The translations under genes and the position numbers were made by a program. The notes beneath the pieces were generated by a model. The model did no database searches, was not told the DNA's origin, and worked only from the letters and a program-made list of their open reading frames with translations. Of a DNA stretch of 11,967 nucleotides, positions 1-6,348 are shown one piece after another (the stretch's first letter is position 1; every line of letters starts with the position of its first letter). The stretch covers positions 1-11,967 of the forward strand of contig CATZIG010000040.1 in assembly GCA_958419975.1 (NCBI GenBank). Direction: 5' to 3'. Source of the DNA: an uncultured Collinsella sp. (GTDB lineage: Bacteria > Actinomycetota > Coriobacteriia > Coriobacteriales > Coriobacteriaceae).

Positions 1-39
1 GTCCTTGGTAATGTCATCGATGGTTTTAATCTTGCGCAT
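1..39 (-). CDS. serA: Start of D-3-phosphoglycerate dehydrogenase (partial, probable)
   Basis: Only the first 13 codons lie in the window; the gene continues past the left edge. The ATG reads on the minus strand at 39-37, with an AAGGAG ribosome binding site at 51-46, six bases away. The visible residues are MRKIKTIDDITKD. The short K-I-K-T-(L/I)-(N/D)-x-I opening is common in SerA proteins. The gene follows serC by 71 bases on the same strand, and serC-serA is a well-known pairing in which SerA makes 3-phosphohydroxypyruvate for SerC to transaminate. The start is clear. The product name rests on 13 residues and context, so it is an inference. Confidence 0.55.
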   Translation of the reverse strand, partial: MRKIKTIDDITKD

Positions 40-94
40 GGAAAACTCCTTAGCAGGTTTTGATCTATACAGGGTGGTCTGAGATGGCTGATCG

Positions 95-111
95 GCCCGC
101 GCGTTGCGGGC
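95..111 (-). other. Intercistronic hairpin between serC and serA
   Basis: GCCCGC (95-100) and GCGGGC (106-111) form a perfect 6-bp stem with a 5-base loop. It begins at the serC stop codon (113-111) and lies in the 71-base gap before serA. No T-tract follows, so it does not look like an intrinsic terminator. It could stabilise the serC message or tune readthrough, which is inference. In GC-rich DNA a 6-bp stem can also arise by chance. Confidence 0.35.
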
Positions 112-1235
112 TAGTTAGATCGCGGGCTCAAACTAAGCTGCGCTTCGAAGTCCTTCATGTACGAGGCCAGTGCCTGCACATCTTCCATGGTTACGGCGTT
201 GTAGACGCTAGCGCGCATGCCGCCCACCAGGCGATGGCCCTTGACGTTTTGAATCTGGTGCTCTGCCGCGCCTGCGACAAAGGCCGCGTCGAGTTCGGCG
301 TCGCCGGTGCGGAAGGTGACGTTGGCGATGGAGCGGCTGTCGGTCTGTGTGGTGCCATGGAACAGCACGCTGTGCTCGAGCAGGTCGTAGAGCAGGTTGG
401 CCTTGGCCCAGTTGCGCTCGGCCATGGCGGCAAGTCCGCCGGTCTGCTCAACCCAACGGAACACCTTGCCGCACACGTAGATGCCAAAGGTGTTGGGCGT
501 GTTGAGCATGGAACCCTTGGCGGCCTGGGTCTTAAGGTCCAGGTACTGCGGCGTCTGCGCAAAGGCGGGGCCATCTGCGATGAGGTCGTCGCGCACGATG
601 GCCACGGTCACGCCCGCGGCGCCGGCGTTTTTCTGCGCTCCGGCGTAAATGAGCCCGTAGCGCTCAACGTCGAGCGGCTGCGACAAGAAGCAGCTCGAGA
701 CATCGGCGACCAGCGGCACATCGCCACAACTGGGCAGCTCGTGGTACATGGTGCCAAAGATGGTGTTGTTCTGGCAGATGTAGACGTAGTCGAGCCCGTC
801 GCCTGCGGCCTCGGCGGCAATGCGCGCATTGATGTCGGCCATGTCGGGGATGCGGTCGAAGTTGGTGTCCTCGGAGCTCGCGAGCAGCACGGCCTCACCG
901 TACTTGGCGGCTTCTTTGTATGCCTTGTTGGCAAAGTTGCCGGTCACGATGTAGCCGGCGCGGCCGCGGTGCATGAGGTTCATGGGGATGCCCGCAAACT
1001 GCAGCGTGGCACCGCCCTGTAAAAACAGGACGCGGTAGTTGTCCGGGATGCTCAGCAGACGGCGCAGGGTTGCCTCGGCGTCGTCGATAATCTGCTGGTA
1101 CATGCTAGATCGATGGCTCATCTCGAGCACGGACATGCCGCAACCGCGGTAGTCCATCATCTCGTCGGCGATCTCGGCGAGCACGCTTGTAGGCAGCGCG
1201 GCCGGGCCAGCTGAGAAGTTGTGCACACGTGCCAT
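111..1235 (-). CDS. serC: Phosphoserine aminotransferase (SerC)
   Basis: This 374-residue protein is full length for SerC. It is a PLP-dependent class V aminotransferase that converts 3-phosphohydroxypyruvate and glutamate to 3-phosphoserine and 2-oxoglutarate in the cytosolic serine pathway. It opens with the typical MARVHNFSAGPAALP. GGATLQF (residues 74-80) is the phosphate/PLP loop, ADVSS (177-181) is the stretch with the PLP-binding Asp, and the Schiff-base lysine is K202 in AGAQKN. The usual AQKNxGPAG appears as AQKNAGAAG, a mild variant. The ATG at 1235-1233 has a GGGAG site about 8 bases upstream. An extended -10 candidate, TGC-TAAAGT (minus strand, about 1282-1274), lies just upstream. 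The probable serA follows downstream. The assignment is secure. Confidence 0.97.
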   Translation of the reverse strand: MARVHNFSAGPAALPTSVLAEIADEMMDYRGCGMSVLEMSHRSSMYQQIIDDAEATLRRLLSIPDNYRVLFLQGGATLQFAGIPMNLMHRGRAGYIVTGNFANKAYKEAAKYGEAVLLASSEDTNFDRIPDMADINARIAAEAAGDGLDYVYICQNNTIFGTMYHELPSCGDVPLVADVSSCFLSQPLDVERYGLIYAGAQKNAGAAGVTVAIVRDDLIADGPAFAQTPQYLDLKTQAAKGSMLNTPNTFGIYVCGKVFRWVEQTGGLAAMAERNWAKANLLYDLLEHSVLFHGTTQTDSRSIANVTFRTGDAELDAAFVAGAAEHQIQNVKGHRLVGGMRASVYNAVTMEDVQALASYMKDFEAQLSLSPRSN

Positions 1236-1273
1236 CTTCTAGTCTCCCTCGTAGTCGTTTGAACGTTCGGGAT

Positions 1274-1282
1274 ACTTTAGCA
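1274..1282 (-). promoter_or_regulatory. Candidate extended -10 promoter for serC
   Basis: On the minus strand TGC-TAAAGT reads as an extended -10 element (4/6 to TATAAT plus TG), with no convincing -35 box. The transcript would start near 1267, inside the 8-bp palindrome GAACGTTC (1261-1268). This leaves a leader of about 30 bases before the serC ATG. The call is weak and made by eye only. Confidence 0.3.
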
Positions 1283-1369
1283 CAGTGGAGCGCTAGGCGC
1301 GACCGCATCACAGCAAAACCCGAGTGCGCCGCTATGATTTACAGGATGGTTACATGGGGGAGGGGTGCT

Positions 1370-1444
1370 TTACTCCTCAGGCAAATCCAAATCTGCGAGC
1401 GAAGGCATGAGGCTTTCTAGGCGCTTGATCTCTTCGTCGCAAAT
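1370..1444 (-). CDS. Possible 24-codon small ORF behind the antiporter gene (ATT start, uncertain)
   Basis: An ideal AGGAGG ribosome binding site (minus strand, 1456-1451) follows the antiporter stop codon with no start codon used by any recognised gene. Six bases on, an open frame begins with ATT and runs 24 codons to TAA (1372-1370). It encodes an acidic, leucine-spaced peptide that includes DEEIKRLESL and ends DLPEE. An in-frame TAG lies two codons before the ATT, so no longer protein is possible. ATT starts are very rare. A TTG two bases further on opens another frame, giving an Arg-rich peptide of about 21 residues that looks less protein-like. It may instead be a decayed gene remnant or chance. 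Function unknown. Confidence 0.2.
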   Translation of the reverse strand: MCDEEIKRLESLMPSLADLDLPEE

Positions 1445-1461
1445 TAGCTACCTCCTGCCCG

Positions 1462-3063
1462 CTACGACGCGAGCGTGGCGATGACGGCTTCGTCGCCGGC
1501 GTATATTAGGGTGTTGCCGTCGGGGATGATCGTTTGGCCGTCGCGCTTGAGCATCACCACGATAAAGGGGTGCTTGCCCTGCGGCACATCGCGAAGACGC
1601 TGGCCGGCCAGGCGACCGTGGGGGGTTACGGTGACCTCGCGCAGCGTAACCTCGGCACGCTCTTCGAACGTTGGGGCGGCCATCACCAGCAGATCGCCTT
1701 CCTGGATCACGGTATCGCCGTTGGGCAGCACCGGGTGCGCCCCGTCGCGCAGCACCAGGACCACGAGCATGTCCGTCGCGCTGCCAATATCGGCGAGCGA
1801 GCGCTCGGCAAACGGATGGCCAGCACCCACCTTGAGCTTTACAAATGACATGCCGTCTTCGTCGCGATAGTCGTTAAAGGTGCGGCGCACGTCGCCGGTC
1901 GCATCGATCATATCGAGCTTCTTCGCCACCGCCGGCAGCAGCGAGCCCTGCACCACAATGCTCGACACGGCAATCGCAAACACCAGGTCAAATAGGTCGT
2001 GTCCGCCGGGAACGCCGGCCACTACGGCAAAGAGACTAAAGACGACCGAAGCCGCTCCGCGTAGGCCCGCCCAGCTTACGAGCGCGACCTGGCGGGGATT
2101 CGTCTTAAAGGGCGCTAGGAGCACGCCGACGGCGATGGGGCGGCTCACGAAGAGCATGAACGCCATGAGTGCCAGGCCCGGCAGCAGCATCTGCGGCAGG
2201 CGTGCGGGCGTTACGAGCAGGCCGAGCAAGAAGAAGATCGTCATCTCGGCCATCTCGGTGAGGGTGTCAAAGAAGTGCGCCATCTCGACTTTGCCGGTGA
2301 TGTCGCTGGCGCCCAGCACAATGCCGGCCAGGTATACAGCCAAAAAGCCGTTGCCGCCCAGGTAGCTCGGCAGCGCGTAGGCGACGATGGCCACGGCGAA
2401 CAAAAAGATGGTCTGCGCGCCCTCGGCCGTTGCGTGCGCGCGTTCAATCAGGCGGCCCGCCGCCCAGCCGATGGCGAGGCCCAGGCCCACGCCCAGGATA
2501 ATCTGCTTGGCCAGCAGCACGGGGATGTTAATGTCGCCGCCGGCCGCGAGTGTGGCGAGCACGGCGGTGAGCATGTAGGCGACGGGATCGTTGGAGCCCG
2601 ATTCGACCTCGAGCAGCGAGTCGGTGCCGCCCCTCAGCGACAGACTGTGCTCGCGCAGAACACTAAAGACGCTGGCCGCGTCGGTGGATGCCACGACCGA
2701 GCCCAGCAGCAGGCCGCCGATCCAGTCGAACCCCAGCGCGAAGTGGGCGAACACGCCGGTGATGCCTGCGGTGATGACGACGCCGAGCGTGCTCAGCAGC
2801 ACCGCGGGCACGGCGACGGGCTTGGCGCGGTCGATGTTGGTGTTAAAGCCGCCGTAGAACATGATGAACAGCAGCGCCGTGCTGCAGACGGTTTCGGTGA
2901 GCGCGTAGTCGCTAAAGTCGATGTGCGCCGGGCCGTTGACGCCCAACAGCATACCCAGCGCGATAAAGATGAGCAGGGTGGGGAAGGGGAGCTTTTTGCC
3001 GACGGGTTTGATGGTCAGGCACAAAATGATGACGAGGCCGATAAAAAGAAGGATCTGGTTCAT
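1462..3063 (-). CDS. CPA1-family cation(K+/Na+)/proton antiporter with tandem TrkA_C domains
   Basis: This 533-residue inner-membrane protein resembles NhaP2/CvrA K+/H+ antiporters. Residues 1-385 form about 12-13 hydrophobic helices. ASTDAAS (125-131) and ESGSNDP (154-160, with the N-D ion-binding pair) mark the Na+/H+ exchanger core, and WAGLRGAASVVFSL (331-344) is the other CPA1 signature. A soluble tail follows with two TrkA_C (RCK_C) units at about 404-462 and 472-531, each ending in an N-G-(D/N)-T...GD turn. Such domains usually bind a nucleotide or other ligand and gate the transporter. The ATG at 3063-3061 has AGGAG about 12 bases upstream, a slightly long spacing. The gene stands alone, divergent from the metallophosphatase. 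Family membership is firm; whether K+ or Na+ is carried cannot be read from sequence. Confidence 0.9.
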   Translation of the reverse strand: MNQILLFIGLVIILCLTIKPVGKKLPFPTLLIFIALGMLLGVNGPAHIDFSDYALTETVCSTALLFIMFYGGFNTNIDRAKPVAVPAVLLSTLGVVITAGITGVFAHFALGFDWIGGLLLGSVVASTDAASVFSVLREHSLSLRGGTDSLLEVESGSNDPVAYMLTAVLATLAAGGDINIPVLLAKQIILGVGLGLAIGWAAGRLIERAHATAEGAQTIFLFAVAIVAYALPSYLGGNGFLAVYLAGIVLGASDITGKVEMAHFFDTLTEMAEMTIFFLLGLLVTPARLPQMLLPGLALMAFMLFVSRPIAVGVLLAPFKTNPRQVALVSWAGLRGAASVVFSLFAVVAGVPGGHDLFDLVFAIAVSSIVVQGSLLPAVAKKLDMIDATGDVRRTFNDYRDEDGMSFVKLKVGAGHPFAERSLADIGSATDMLVVLVLRDGAHPVLPNGDTVIQEGDLLVMAAPTFEERAEVTLREVTVTPHGRLAGQRLRDVPQGKHPFIVVMLKRDGQTIIPDGNTLIYAGDEAVIATLAS

Positions 3064-3177
3064 GGATAGTGTCCGCTCCTGGGTGGTTGGCGTGGCACGG
3101 TCAGTTGTCTGTGGTTATTTGTACCCAAAGATGGTGGGTTTATGGGGTTGGATTGCGGGCGTGCGCGATATCGTCAT

Positions 3178-3192
3178 AGACGGCTGCCGTCT
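3178..3192. promoter_or_regulatory. Perfect 7-1-7 dyad in the divergent spacer
   Basis: AGACGGC and GCCGTCT are perfect inverted arms around a single T. The site lies between two divergent genes, about 20 bases upstream of the -35 box proposed for the metallophosphatase. A one-base spacer is too tight for an RNA hairpin of full length and fits a protein-binding dyad better. No regulator is identified. Confidence 0.35.
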
Positions 3193-3212
3193 TTGCCTCT
3201 GCTCGGAAACCC

Positions 3213-3241
3213 TTTCCAGCTTTATTGCAACGGAGTACAAT
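3213..3241 (+). promoter_or_regulatory. Candidate sigma-70 promoter of the metallophosphatase gene
   Basis: TTTCCA (3213-3218, 4/6 to TTGACA) and TACAAT (3236-3241, 5/6 to TATAAT) are separated by exactly 17 bases. Transcription would start near 3248 and give a leader of about 70 bases. Just after it come overlapping dyads (3253-3269) and a hairpin (3274-3298). The promoter was recognised by eye and not scored. Confidence 0.5.
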
Positions 3242-3252
3242 GGGTAACGTTT

Positions 3253-3269
3253 AAGTTCAACTTGAAGTT
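3253..3269. promoter_or_regulatory. Overlapping dyads just past the predicted transcription start
   Basis: AAGTTCAACTTGAAGTT contains two overlapping 5-1-5 dyads: AAGTT-c-AACTT and AACTT-g-AAGTT. They sit 5-20 bases after the predicted start site, where a bound repressor could block the promoter. The AT-rich run stands out in GC-rich surroundings. The operator role is inferred. Confidence 0.35.
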
Positions 3270-3273
3270 TTAG

Positions 3274-3298
3274 TTGCGGCACCGGGCTTCGGCCGCAA
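3274..3298 (+). promoter_or_regulatory. 5'UTR hairpin next to the metallophosphatase ribosome binding site
   Basis: TTGCGGC (3274-3280) pairs with GCCGCAA (3292-3298), and with one bulged A the stem extends by two more pairs. The hairpin ends about four bases before the AAGGAG site at 3302-3307. It could stabilise the message or influence access to the binding site. The pairing is visible in the sequence; the effect is inference. Confidence 0.4.
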
Positions 3299-3316
3299 TG
3301 CAAGGAGAGGCGTACC

Positions 3317-4156
3317 ATGGCGATCTATGTGACATCTGATGCTCACGGGCACGTGCGTGCGCTTGACGAGGCCCTGTCTAAGATCTCGTTGACGTCCGAC
3401 GACACGCTGTACGTGCTGGGCGACATGATCGATCGCGGGCCCGATCCGGTCGGCGTTATTAAGCTCGTGCGCTCGCTGCCCAACGCCCACGTGCTCAAGG
3501 GTAATCACGAGCAGATCATGCTCGATGCCATCATTGGTCAGGATCCGCTCGATGCCGAGACCTGGGATATCAACGGTGGCTGGACGACGCGCGAGCAGCT
3601 CAACGACATGGAATTTGAGGCATACGAGGAGCTCGTGCGATGGATGGCCGCGCTGCCGCTCTACGCGGTGGTCGAGACCGAGGAGCGCCCGTATCTGCTG
3701 GTACATGCTGGAATCGAGATGAAGGCGGCGCGCGCGTTTTTGCTTGAGCATGGCGTCGATTGTGCCGATGGCGTTGGAGCGGTGGGTGCCGATCGCGAGC
3801 TGCTGCAGCAGATGCTCGCGGTACAGTCGTCCGATGACCTGCTGTGGATTCGTCACGGCTATTGGGATGTGCCGACCGGGCTGCTTTCTACCGAGGGTAA
3901 GGGCCCGGTCGTTGTGAGCGGTCACACGCCAACGGTGTCGCTCGGGCGTTATTGCGAGGTCGGTGGTCTTGCGGGGCTCGACGAGGAGTCGGGCCGCGGG
4001 CAGATCGTGCGCCTGGGCGGCGAGGATGCCGCCGGTGTGCCCGATCGCATCGACATCGACTGCGCTGCCGCCACCGGCTCCGAGTTCGGTCGCGTGGGCA
4101 TCCTGCGGCTCGATGATGGGGCTGAGTTCTACGCGAATATCAACCCGGGCGAATAA
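3317..4156 (+). CDS. PPP-family metallophosphatase (PrpE/ApaH/serine-threonine phosphatase-like)
   Basis: This 279-residue soluble protein has the complete dimetal phosphoesterase signature: D8-x-H10 in TSDAHGH, GDMIDRGPDP (35-44), GNHE (62-65), VHAGI (H about 132) and SGHTP in the last third. The GDxxDRG-GNHE form is that of the PPP branch, which includes bacterial serine/threonine phosphatases and diadenosine-tetraphosphate hydrolases, rather than general calcineurin-like enzymes. The substrate cannot be assigned. The first motif is usually SDIHG, here SDAHG, with metal ligands kept. The ATG at 3317 has AAGGAG nine bases upstream. The gene appears monocistronic, with its own promoter and a long gene-free stretch after it. 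Confidence 0.9.
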   Translation: MAIYVTSDAHGHVRALDEALSKISLTSDDTLYVLGDMIDRGPDPVGVIKLVRSLPNAHVLKGNHEQIMLDAIIGQDPLDAETWDINGGWTTREQLNDMEFEAYEELVRWMAALPLYAVVETEERPYLLVHAGIEMKAARAFLLEHGVDCADGVGAVGADRELLQQMLAVQSSDDLLWIRHGYWDVPTGLLSTEGKGPVVVSGHTPTVSLGRYCEVGGLAGLDEESGRGQIVRLGGEDAAGVPDRIDIDCAAATGSEFGRVGILRLDDGAEFYANINPGE

Positions 4157-4165
4157 TCGGTGCAA

Positions 4166-4178
4166 GGGGTAGCTAATT
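4166..4178 (+). repeat. Short direct repeat, left copy (GGGGTAGCTAATT)
   Basis: GGGGTAGCTAATT begins ten bases after the metallophosphatase stop codon. A 12/13 copy, GGGGCAGCTAATT, lies at 4454-4466 at the end of the flippase gene. The two copies bracket the 275 bases that hold the inverted-repeat element. A 12-base match to this motif also occurs on the minus strand at 1452-1441, directly after the antiporter stop codon. The motif may be an extragenic repeat or coincidence. Confidence 0.35.
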
Positions 4179-4271
4179 TTGGACGGGGCCTTTTTTGACT
4201 ACTTTTGCCCTTCTGCCCGCAAATTGATTTTTCAGGGACGGGGATTAAATAATCATTTGGCTGCCCGCTGG

Positions 4272-4394
4272 CTAAGTGAGTAGACTTTTTTGGAAATGCC
4301 GAGCACCCAACATATTTGCCTCAATAAAACCGCTGGTCACGGACTTGTGCTTTGTCGGTGTGGTCCGGGATTCGGTAAAAGTCTACTCACTTAG
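4272..4394. repeat. 123-bp element bounded by perfect 18-bp inverted repeats
   Basis: CTAAGTGAGTAGACTTTT (4272-4289) is repeated as its exact reverse complement at 4377-4394, with 87 bases between. An 18-base perfect inverted match at this distance is far beyond chance. The interior has no convincing gene and a weak internal stem, CGGAC/GTCCG (4350-4354 and 4363-4367 approximately). The ends show no obvious target-site duplication of their own. Candidates are a MITE-like or REP-like element, or a transcribed RNA with a long closing stem. The rest of the gene-free stretch 4157-4464 holds a T-rich run after GGGGCC (4191-4196) and a small dyad, GATTA-AA-TAATC (4243-4254). I see nothing else in it. 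Confidence 0.7.
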
Positions 4395-4453
4395 TTTTGC
4401 GTGTCCGCAACGAGACTCCAGCCGGGGTGATTCCATCGCAAATTCCGGTGACC

Positions 4454-4466
4454 GGGGCAGCTAATT
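4454..4466 (+). repeat. Short direct repeat, right copy (GGGGCAGCTAATT)
   Basis: This copy matches 12/13 bases of the motif at 4166-4178 in the same orientation. It overlaps the stop codon of the minus-strand flippase (4467-4465), so part of its sequence is constrained by coding. Confidence 0.3.
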
Positions 4467-6045
4467 AGGCGCCGTATGGGTTCCGGTCGCGCTCGATGCG
4501 TTGGCGGATGTGGGCGTACTCGATTATCAGCAGCACCAGGAGTAGGGCCATGATGGCTAGGTAGCTCACGACGGCGCCCATCAGGCCGAGCAGATTGATC
4601 AGAATCACCGGCAGCACCACGCTCACGGCAAAACAAATCAGGTAGACCTTGGTGACGTCGCCGGCATGGCGCAGCACCGTGATGATGGCGTAGATAAAGT
4701 CGATGGCCGCGGTGACGCCGCCGGCAACGACCATTAGCAGCGCCAGCGTACGGTAGCGTTCAAAGCTGAGGCCGTACATAAAGCTCATGAGGGGAATACC
4801 GGGACCTGCCATAAATACGGCGCACACGCCGGTGATGACCACGATCAGCGCCATAACGGCAACAATAATCAGGTCAAAGCGACGACGCTTGCGAGGATTA
4901 GCCCAAATGCTCGACAAGCGCAGGAGCTGCGGTTTATAGATAAATCCAATGCTCAGCAAAATAGCCTGCGCCGGAAAGAACAGGGCATTAAAGTACAGCT
5001 GATATTTGTATGCCAGCGTGCCTTCCATCACAAACTTGGGCATGCTCTCAATAAGGTTGAACAGGAACAGTGCACCAAAGAGCGGGGCGCACTGGACAAA
5101 CAGGTGGCCGACCTCGCGCAGGCTCACGTGGCGCGATTTTTCGGTCTCGAGCAGGGCGAGCGGCGCGGTGACCAGCACGAGCGAGGCGATCGCGGTGACA
5201 CCCATGGCCATGGCCGCGATGGGCATGCTGCGCGTGAGGAACAGCGCCACGCTGAAGACCGCGATGACGCCGACGGAGCGTAGCGTTTGGCTCATTCCAG
5301 CCAAGTAGAGTTTGTCGGCCTGCTGCAGGCGGCCTTCGTACACGTCGGCGACGCCGTCGATGACCTTATACAGGTAGACGCCCAGGCCGATCGTCGCCAT
5401 CTGCGCATCATAGCCGCGGGCGCTGCTGTACATGAAGCCGCAGCCTAGGGCGAGCGCTCCACAAAGCCAGCGGTTGAGCTGGTAGGAGGCAAAGGACGTC
5501 TTTTCGTCGATGTCTGAGACCTGGAAATTGCGCACGCCGTAGTTGCATGCGATCATGATGAGCGTGCCGGTGACAAAGGCGATGGAGAACTTGCCGGCTT
5601 CTTCGGCGCCCACGAGCTGCGTAGACACGATGGTGAGCAGCAGAAACGCCAAGCCCCACACGGCGGTGCCGAGGGTGTTCCAAAGATAGTCGCGACTGGT
5701 GGCGTGCTCCTCGTATTCCTCTTCCTGCATGGAGAAGCCGCCGCCGTAGACGGCGCCGAGCAGGCGGTTCCACCAAGCGTTGACCATGCGGCGGACGGGG
5801 CCGGGCTGGCGATCGCGCTCGCGGCGACGGCGCGTGGCCTGGCTGCTATCGGGCCCGCCGGCGTTGCGCTGACTCAGCTCCTGGATGCGTGCGAGCTCTT
5901 CGGCCGTGTGGGAGGCAGGGAAGAGGCCGTTCTCGATGCGGCCGCCCTGGGCCTTCGCGGCGCCGTCTTTCGATGCAGCGGGGTTGGAGATGCCGTTGCG
6001 GCGGGCGATGGCGCGGCGAATGCTATCGAGGGGCGTGATGCTCAA
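4465..6045 (-). CDS. Polysaccharide flippase-like membrane protein (Wzx/MATE superfamily)
   Basis: The protein has about 526 residues with roughly 12 hydrophobic helices, the organisation of MOP-superfamily exporters such as Wzx O-antigen or teichoic flippases. It probably moves a lipid-linked glycan across the cytoplasmic membrane; no substrate motif is visible. An unusually long polar N-terminal region of about 115 residues, rich in Arg, Glu and Gln (with RRRRERDR), precedes the first helix. I prefer the TTG at 6045-6043. It has an AGAAAGGA ribosome binding site (6060-6053) seven bases away, and a TATACT -10 box (6079-6074) lies upstream of it. An in-frame ATG at 6096 would add 17 residues but lies before that promoter and has no good binding site. 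No glycosyltransferases are adjacent, which is unusual for a Wzx gene. Confidence 0.8.
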   Translation of the reverse strand: MSITPLDSIRRAIARRNGISNPAASKDGAAKAQGGRIENGLFPASHTAEELARIQELSQRNAGGPDSSQATRRRRERDRQPGPVRRMVNAWWNRLLGAVYGGGFSMQEEEYEEHATSRDYLWNTLGTAVWGLAFLLLTIVSTQLVGAEEAGKFSIAFVTGTLIMIACNYGVRNFQVSDIDEKTSFASYQLNRWLCGALALGCGFMYSSARGYDAQMATIGLGVYLYKVIDGVADVYEGRLQQADKLYLAGMSQTLRSVGVIAVFSVALFLTRSMPIAAMAMGVTAIASLVLVTAPLALLETEKSRHVSLREVGHLFVQCAPLFGALFLFNLIESMPKFVMEGTLAYKYQLYFNALFFPAQAILLSIGFIYKPQLLRLSSIWANPRKRRRFDLIIVAVMALIVVITGVCAVFMAGPGIPLMSFMYGLSFERYRTLALLMVVAGGVTAAIDFIYAIITVLRHAGDVTKVYLICFAVSVVLPVILINLLGLMGAVVSYLAIMALLLVLLIIEYAHIRQRIERDRNPYGA

Positions 6046-6073
6046 AGCGGGGTCCTTTCTATTGCTGCGCTCT

Positions 6074-6121
6074 AGTATAGTCGCGGTGGTATCCATTCGT
6101 GTTTTTGAACAGGTTGTTCAA
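6074..6121 (-). promoter_or_regulatory. Candidate flippase promoter with a 7-3-7 dyad upstream
   Basis: On the minus strand TATACT (6079-6074) is a good -10 box, with transcription starting near 6067. No good -35 box is visible. TTGAACA and TGTTCAA (6105-6121, three-base spacer) form a perfect dyad whose near end is 25 bases upstream of the -10 box, around and beyond the -35 region. A weak -35 with a dyad there fits an activator or repressor site. The regulator is not identified. Confidence 0.4.
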
Positions 6122-6123
6122 TA

Positions 6124-6274
6124 AATGGCGGCGCCATTCAGTAGTCGGCACTTAGGGACGTTCCTTATGTGCCGGCACTTGGGGAACGTCCCTAAGAGCC
6201 GGCATCCGAGGACACTCCTTGAATGTTGCCTGTTCAAGAGTGTCCCCAACGACTAGTCGTTTAAGAACGTCCCC
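6124..6274. repeat. Cluster of REP/BIME-like inverted repeats
   Basis: Four dyads follow one another. AATGGC/GCCATT spans 6124-6138. CTTAGGGACGTTCC (6151-6164) pairs perfectly with GGAACGTCCCTAAG (6183-6196) around the 10-bp palindrome GTGCCGGCAC (6169-6178). GGACACTCCTTGAA (6210-6223) pairs with TTCAAGAGTGTCC (6233-6245) with one bulge. AACGACTAGTCGTT (6248-6261) is a perfect 14-bp palindrome. The phrase AACGTCCCC recurs at 6266-6274. The cluster lies between the divergent flippase and pckA genes, so it is unlikely to be a terminator for either. The form resembles REP/BIME arrays mobilised by RAYT transposases, but no such gene is in the window. Confidence 0.65.
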
Positions 6275-6332
6275 AATGACTGGGCCGCTTGCCTGCGATT
6301 TTTGACCGTTGGGCGGGCTTGCCGCCCTTGCC

Positions 6333-6348
6333 GCAAAAACGTTTTTGC
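6333..6348. promoter_or_regulatory. Perfect 16-bp palindrome upstream of pckA (LacI-family-like operator)
   Basis: GCAAAAACGTTTTTGC is an exact palindrome centred on CG, about 75 bases before the pckA start. An A-run, central CG and T-run is the general form of LacI/GalR-family operators, including catabolite-control sites, although the outer bases differ from the classical cre consensus. A weak -10 candidate, TACAAC (6357-6362), and a second dyad, CTTTAC-gtga-GTAAAG (6366-6381), follow. Carbon-source control of a gluconeogenic gene would make sense but is inference. Confidence 0.45.

Noticed and set aside
60..1022. Plus-strand open frame opposite serC, and the minus-strand one opposite the metallophosphatase (3257-4165)
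   Set aside because: Both lie wholly or mostly over well-supported genes, lack ribosome binding sites and resemble no family.
2275..3069. Long plus-strand open frame opposite the antiporter gene
   Set aside because: The translation is rich in Gly, His, Val, Gln and Asp without domain structure, as expected from antisense of a membrane protein. The opposite strand encodes a clear antiporter.
4451..4457. CCGGTGACCGG dyad (about 4445-4455) as a flippase terminator
   Set aside because: The arms are five bases with a one-base spacer and no T-run on the minus strand, too weak for a terminator.
4276..4464. GTG-started 62-codon frame across the inverted-repeat element
   Set aside because: It begins inside the left repeat arm, has no ribosome binding site and its composition is not protein-like.
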